NCBI GenBank assembly: GCA_025174535.1
Contig: JALBUN010000045.1
Location: forward strand, 1 to 64,000
Direction: 5' to 3'
From: Cantharellus purpuraceus
Taxonomy: Eukaryota; Basidiomycota; Agaricomycetes; Cantharellales; Hydnaceae
Length of the DNA stretch: 64,000 nt
Shown in pieces: positions 60,176 through 64,000 of the stretch. A program made the translations under genes and the position numbers. How positions within the stretch are numbered: position 1 is the stretch's first letter; each line of letters begins with the position of its first letter. The notes beneath the pieces are model-generated. The model was not told where the DNA came from and ran no database searches. It saw only the letters and a program-made list of their open reading frames with translations.

Positions 60176-60410
60176 TCCATGAACTCTAGACTCTGGAAGT
60201 CTTATTCATTCCCTACTGCTAAGAAACGTATTACCTTCCTGCGTATCATCTGCATTGACCATTACAACGGATTGTAGCCAAAGTACAAACGTTAAATCGT
60301 TTCTGGAGTTGTGCTGCAGTAGGATTTGATATTCTTCTCAGCTGTTCATTCACGGAATTGTGGTGATTTAGAGTTTGCCCTAACACCATAATTTTGCGGG
60401 TTCCAAAACA

Positions 60411-60600
60411 AGTACCATAATTTATGGTACTCCTGCTCCCAACACATGCTAATTGCAGTGTGATGGGTTGCTCTAGTGCAAAGGTTTTCATACCTGTCAC
60501 ACATGTGAATTCAGGGGATATCATTATCCCCTCACTCCCACTGTCTAATAGACAGTGAGCTAGTGTTCCACCAATCTCCCAATACCCAGAGATTGTTTTA
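60411..60600 (-). mobile_element. Gypsy element B, protease N-terminal part
   Basis: The minus-strand frame reads 'GGTLAHCLLDSGSEGIMISP' with the aspartic-protease D-S-G-S (codons at about 60538-60550), 'TCVTGMKTFALEQPITLQLA', 'VGSRSTINYGT', and is then cut at 60415 by the 4757-bp insert. The DSG codons lie inside a 9-bp-stem hairpin (60539-60557). The remainder of the protease is at 55653 and below. Confidence 0.85.
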
Positions 60601-62715
60601 TTGTCTATGCATGGTCTATCTGGTCATGCTGTTGACTTCTGTCGGCTCCTATGATTATACATAGGTTCAGCTGATCTGTCAATGCTGACAGCAGCTATAT
60701 GCAGCTGTTGTGATTCCCTGCTTGTCAGGAAATTTGTTGCACTACAGAAACGCACTGCATAGGTGTGTTTTGGTGGAATTTGATCATTGGGTTGAATTTG
60801 TATCACATTAGAGTGATACATTGGTGTAGCCTCCTTTTCAGGGGCATCATCTTGGTCGTCCCATTCATATGGTGTGACCTCTTCATCCCGTTCATCAGCC
60901 ACTTCTATAGCTGGTATTTTTTTGTCTAGATGGTCCTTGAGATCATCCATTGCTTCTTCATGTTCTCCCTCTATTGGGGAGAATCTGTCTACATTGTCCT
61001 CCACTATGTGTGAGGACACGTCCTTTCGGACTGCAGCCGATCTTACATTGCCCTTTAGTTTGGGGCAGCTGGGTCGCATGTGACCTGTCTGGCCACATTC
61101 GTAGCACACAATGTTACTAGTAACATTGTTCGATCGATCACCACTTGCATGTGCTGGTGGCTTCGATAATTCATAAACGGTCCTTTGACCCTGTATTACA
61201 GAGTCAAATTTATTTGATGCATGATGATGCATCAGGGTGTATAGGAATCTACACTGCAATCCTTGGATTGCAGTTTCTGGGGTCCAGTCTTGGACTGCCC
61301 TATTGTAGTGTTCTACATTCCTGTAGAACCATTCCTGGGCCTCGCCTTTAAGGCAAGTGCCTAAGTACAATAGCTGAAACTTTGTACTTGATGGCCCTAG
61401 GAGATTGTTCATCTTCAGCCATCATAGCATACCTACTACAAAGATCTTGAACTCTTTGAGATCTGCACCTCCTGCATATTGCTCAGGAGGCAATACTTTA
61501 ATGCCTACCTTGGCAAGTACAGACTTCTCTGGGTCTGTATCTCTATTATCAACTATGGCTACTCACACCATGTGAGTAATGCCATCGATAGGATCAATTG
61601 TGTCCAATTGATCTGGTATGCCTTGACCTTCTAGGGTCAATGGCACTGATTGTTCCCTGTTATGGGGAACATCTTCTTGAGGTACCCATTGTGTATCTCA
61701 TTGCTCATGGTGGGTGTCTCCTGAAAGGCCCACTGCTCATATGCGTTGATAACTGTTCAGTGCATGTCACAACTGTCAATTTAAATCAACAGCCACATTG
61801 AGCTCTTGCTGGGGCCACTGCTCTCTAAACAGCTGGCTGAGCTCCTGCTCTGCATGTTTAGCCTTCCATTTGAGGGCTAATCTATGTTTATGAGAAGCCT
61901 CAACTTCTTGTTGTTTCCATAGCTTGATCTCTTGATCGAGCTCCTTTGCCATAGATTGAGGAGTTTCCTCTTCAATCTGGATTGGTAATCCTTGCTGCCT
62001 CACAGGGATTACTGGGTCTCTAATTCCCTCCATTGGGAGAATTTCATTTCCTCTGTCTAACTGATCATTTGGTTGGACCCTCTCACCCCAGGGAGATCCA
62101 GACTCTCCAGATTCAGATTCTTGTTGAGAATCTGGTCTTCGGCGACATGACTTGCATTGCTCAGAGTTCTCTTGGAGTGATTTTAACATTGTTCCTAGCT
62201 CTGCAATTTGCTGCCCTATAGTAGTGGCAGCATGCCCTGCTTCAGCAGCCATCTTAGCTGCCTGAGCACTAGCTTCACTAATGCTCTTCATCTCATGTTG
62301 ATTACCTATGAGTTGTTCAGTCAATCTTATGATTGACCTGTAGGTTTCATGCCACTCCATGCTGCATGATTCCCAAGTAGAAGTATTGCTACTTCTACTT
62401 GTGCTCATATATTGAGCATGTTCCTTTCCTTTAGGAACATTGGAGACAGTGGATGACTGTCTCCTCCTTTCTTCTCTAATCAAAGAACCACTCAATGAAG
62501 GGTTCTTGTTTGACAGACAATCTATTGTGTGATTGTCTGTGTGGTCTTGCAATTGCAGTGACTCTTCTAGAGTTTTCCTTACAAGAGGTCCCTGTGACTT
62601 CTCTAGGGTCTAGCTCCCCTTCCTGGGAGCTTCTGCTGCTGGCTACATGCCACCGTTCATCATTTATGATGTCCTGTGCACTGCCAGCATGACTCACTCT
62701 ACTGTGAGTCATCAT
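60601..62715 (-). mobile_element. Gypsy element B, gag
   Basis: The minus strand starts near 62715 ('MMTHSRVSHAGSAQDIINDE'). After a frame change near 62550 it continues through a Ser-rich part and a helical region ('QIAELGTMLKSLQENSEQ'). Then come a charged coil ('AKELDQEIKLWKQQEVEA'), a broken stretch around 61420-61780, and the gag core 'KFQLLYLGTCLKGEAQEWFY' (about 61370), 'HHHASNKFDSVIQGQRTV', with a CCHC knuckle 'CYECGQTGHMRPSCP' (about 61100). An acidic tail follows to about 60624. Several frame changes and stops show it is dead. The sequence is saturated with perfect short hairpins that mostly do not disturb the readable protein. Confidence 0.85.
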
Positions 62716-63400
62716 TATGATGACTCCTTCTTTCTTCTATCTTTGTAGGCTAACTAAGTTAGTTACTCACTTATATGAGTGACTGGGGGGAGTTGGTATA
62801 CATCTGTACACCAGCAACAGCCGGTTTTCTAGTATTGACTAGAAAACTTCAATAATGAGGAAGAATCAATTGATTCTTCCTTTGGAAGTTCAAAAAAGTG
62901 TTAATGGGTGTCTTAGTTCACACCATTGCACAGAACTCAACCAAGTGTATTGGTTGGGCAATGTGTTGTACAGTGTGGTAGTTAACTAAGTTCTATCTAC
63001 TATAAATGGACCCACATGTGTACTGGGTCCACTGGCTTACATAATAACTATACATATGCACCCTATAGATGCATATATCTACCAAGAGAACAGCATTCCT
63101 TAAGGGAATGCTGCATATATTAATTATACTTATATATTATAGTAAGTAAGTACCTTGGGTACTTACAACAATGCATATACTATTATTTGAAGACTCAACC
63201 ATGTTAGATGAATAGCAATTTATGCACTGGCAGGACATAACACCTGGCTCTTGCTGAGCACCAGAGCACATGCATCACAGTCATCTTATGCAATCCTACC
63301 AACTGGTCCATGATATATGCATTTTTTTCACTATAAAAGGGTTGCACCATGTGTTTTGGCCATTTCTGTTTAGGGTGCATGACCACTGCCAGTCATTTTG
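62716..63400 (-). mobile_element. Gypsy element B leader / probable LTR, hairpin-rich part
   Basis: Upstream (minus-strand sense) of gag. Non-coding, with further perfect hairpins including a 24-bp palindrome at 62858-62881 and 9-bp-stem hairpins at 62824, 63091 and 63146. Hairpins cease at about 63170. A TATA-like cactataaaagggt on the plus strand is at 63330. LTR limits cannot be set because only one end is present. Confidence 0.55.
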
Positions 63401-64000
63401 ATCATGCACTCACATCAAGACGTATTTGCTAGTAACAGTCCTGTTGCATACCACCAGTTCCTCTGGGCCAGCACTGATGCTACAATCAAAATCAAAGCCC
63501 AAGATATGATGCAAACCATGCCTTTGATGCTTGTTCAGAAATACATCAAATATGTATATACAATCTATTTTCCTCAAATTTTACACAATACACTTCAATT
63601 CAAACTTATTTTCATATTTCAATATGACTCTCAAATTTTACACAATATACTAGATTAAAACATATTTTGATATTTTGGCATAATTCTCAAAAACAATTCT
63701 TTTTTTCCTCATTTAGTGGTGGCAACTCTGTTAAGGGAACATCCAAATATCATTGATTCTTCCTTATACAATACTTGTAACATAATTTGAACTATCTTTA
63801 ATCCCCACCTGGTATTTGTATATCTAAATAACCTATACAATACCAATTATATTAATACATACATTACTGTTATATTCATGTAAACAGTTATGTTCAACCA
63901 AATGTCTTATCTTTTAAAGTTTATTAAAATATAGAATATATATTTGTATTTATGAAAATTTCACACATCTGAAATCTTTTAAGATATCCAAATTGTAACT
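63401..64000. other. AT-rich sequence, short direct repeat, no gene
   Basis: 'tcaaattttacacaata' occurs at about 63575 and 63632. Very AT-rich to the end of the window. A short ORF (63398-63658) has no recognisable content. Confidence 0.5.

Larger units (their letters stand above)
55654..60410. mobile_element. 4757-bp insertion with TG...CA ends and AGTAC target duplication
   Basis: The plus strand starts tgtatgggaac (55654) and ends gttccaaaaca (60410). The ends form an 11-bp imperfect inverted repeat (9 of 11). Both sides are flanked by agtac (55649-55653 and 60411-60415). Outside, element B protease coding continues: 'NYGT' on one side and 'TTIKFGS' on the other, so the insertion point is certain. 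Inside are a terminal region with a bZIP-site array (to about 56280), unique sequence, two 1.5-kb inverted arms around a 103-bp spacer, a third partial arm copy, and a unique right end. TG...CA with a 5-bp duplication fits an LTR retrotransposon, but no LTR pair is seen at the two ends. No transposase, RT or integrase is recognisable, so it is probably non-autonomous or a rearranged remnant. Confidence 0.85.

Noticed and set aside
55654..60410. Reading the 4757-bp insert as a complete LTR retrotransposon
   Set aside because: The two ends do not repeat each other and no protease, RT or integrase is visible; only the TG...CA ends and duplication support that class.

Overview
The window is nuclear DNA of a filamentous fungus, almost certainly a basidiomycete (Agaricomycetes-like). 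Genes are cut by many 45-110 nt introns. The clearest proteins are the replicative helicase subunit MCM6, ribosomal protein uL1/L10a, the TMA22/DENR translation factor, an NRG1-type C2H2 repressor, the PP4 catalytic subunit and a DUF2415-type WD40 protein. The mobile elements are Ty1/copia and Ty3/gypsy (chromovirus) retrotransposons of the kind common in mushroom genomes.

Layout. 1-2050: tandem repeats, including a 17-bp minisatellite that stays open in several frames on both strands. 2064-2568: truncated copy of a mobile element whose other copy lies at 55.7 kb in the opposite orientation. 2569-16300: a decayed gene zone with a DAHP-synthase relic, an S10 serine carboxypeptidase with a 10-nt microexon and apparent frame breaks, degenerate tandem repeats near 10-11 kb, a segmental duplication near 12 kb and a kinase-like relic near 15 kb. 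16.5-28.1 kb: the conserved core, with the WD40/DUF2415 gene and MCM6 diverging from one 536-bp promoter, a single-pass membrane protein, and RPL10A. 28-33.7 kb: mostly no recognisable gene. 33.7-36.4 kb: TMA22 and the NRG1-like regulator in tandem. 36.4-41.9 kb: no confident gene. 41.9-43.8 kb: PP4 catalytic subunit. 44.9-45.9 kb: 3' part of an MFS transporter, cut off next to the transposon block.

46.1-63.4 kb is a nested retrotransposon block. A copia gag fragment is interrupted by the LTR of a second copia. The second copia is interrupted by a chromovirus ('A', pol on the minus strand). A abuts a second gypsy element ('B', minus strand), and B is split inside its protease gene by a 4757-bp element (55654-60410) with TG...CA ends and a 5-bp target duplication, AGTAC.

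Three things here look most worth study. (1) Element B is saturated with short perfect hairpins: 38 with stems of at least 7 bp in about 4 kb, some lying on catalytic codons and one coinciding with a stop codon. (2) Chromovirus A carries a convergent plus-strand ORF encoding coiled coils and a C-x2-C-x6-C-x12-C-x2-C-x6-C cluster, in an element that is itself crowded with CGGA. (3) The 4757-bp element contains 1.5-kb inverted arms around a 103-bp spacer and eight perfect TGA(C/G)TCA bZIP-type sites. All identifications are from reading the sequence; no database search was run.
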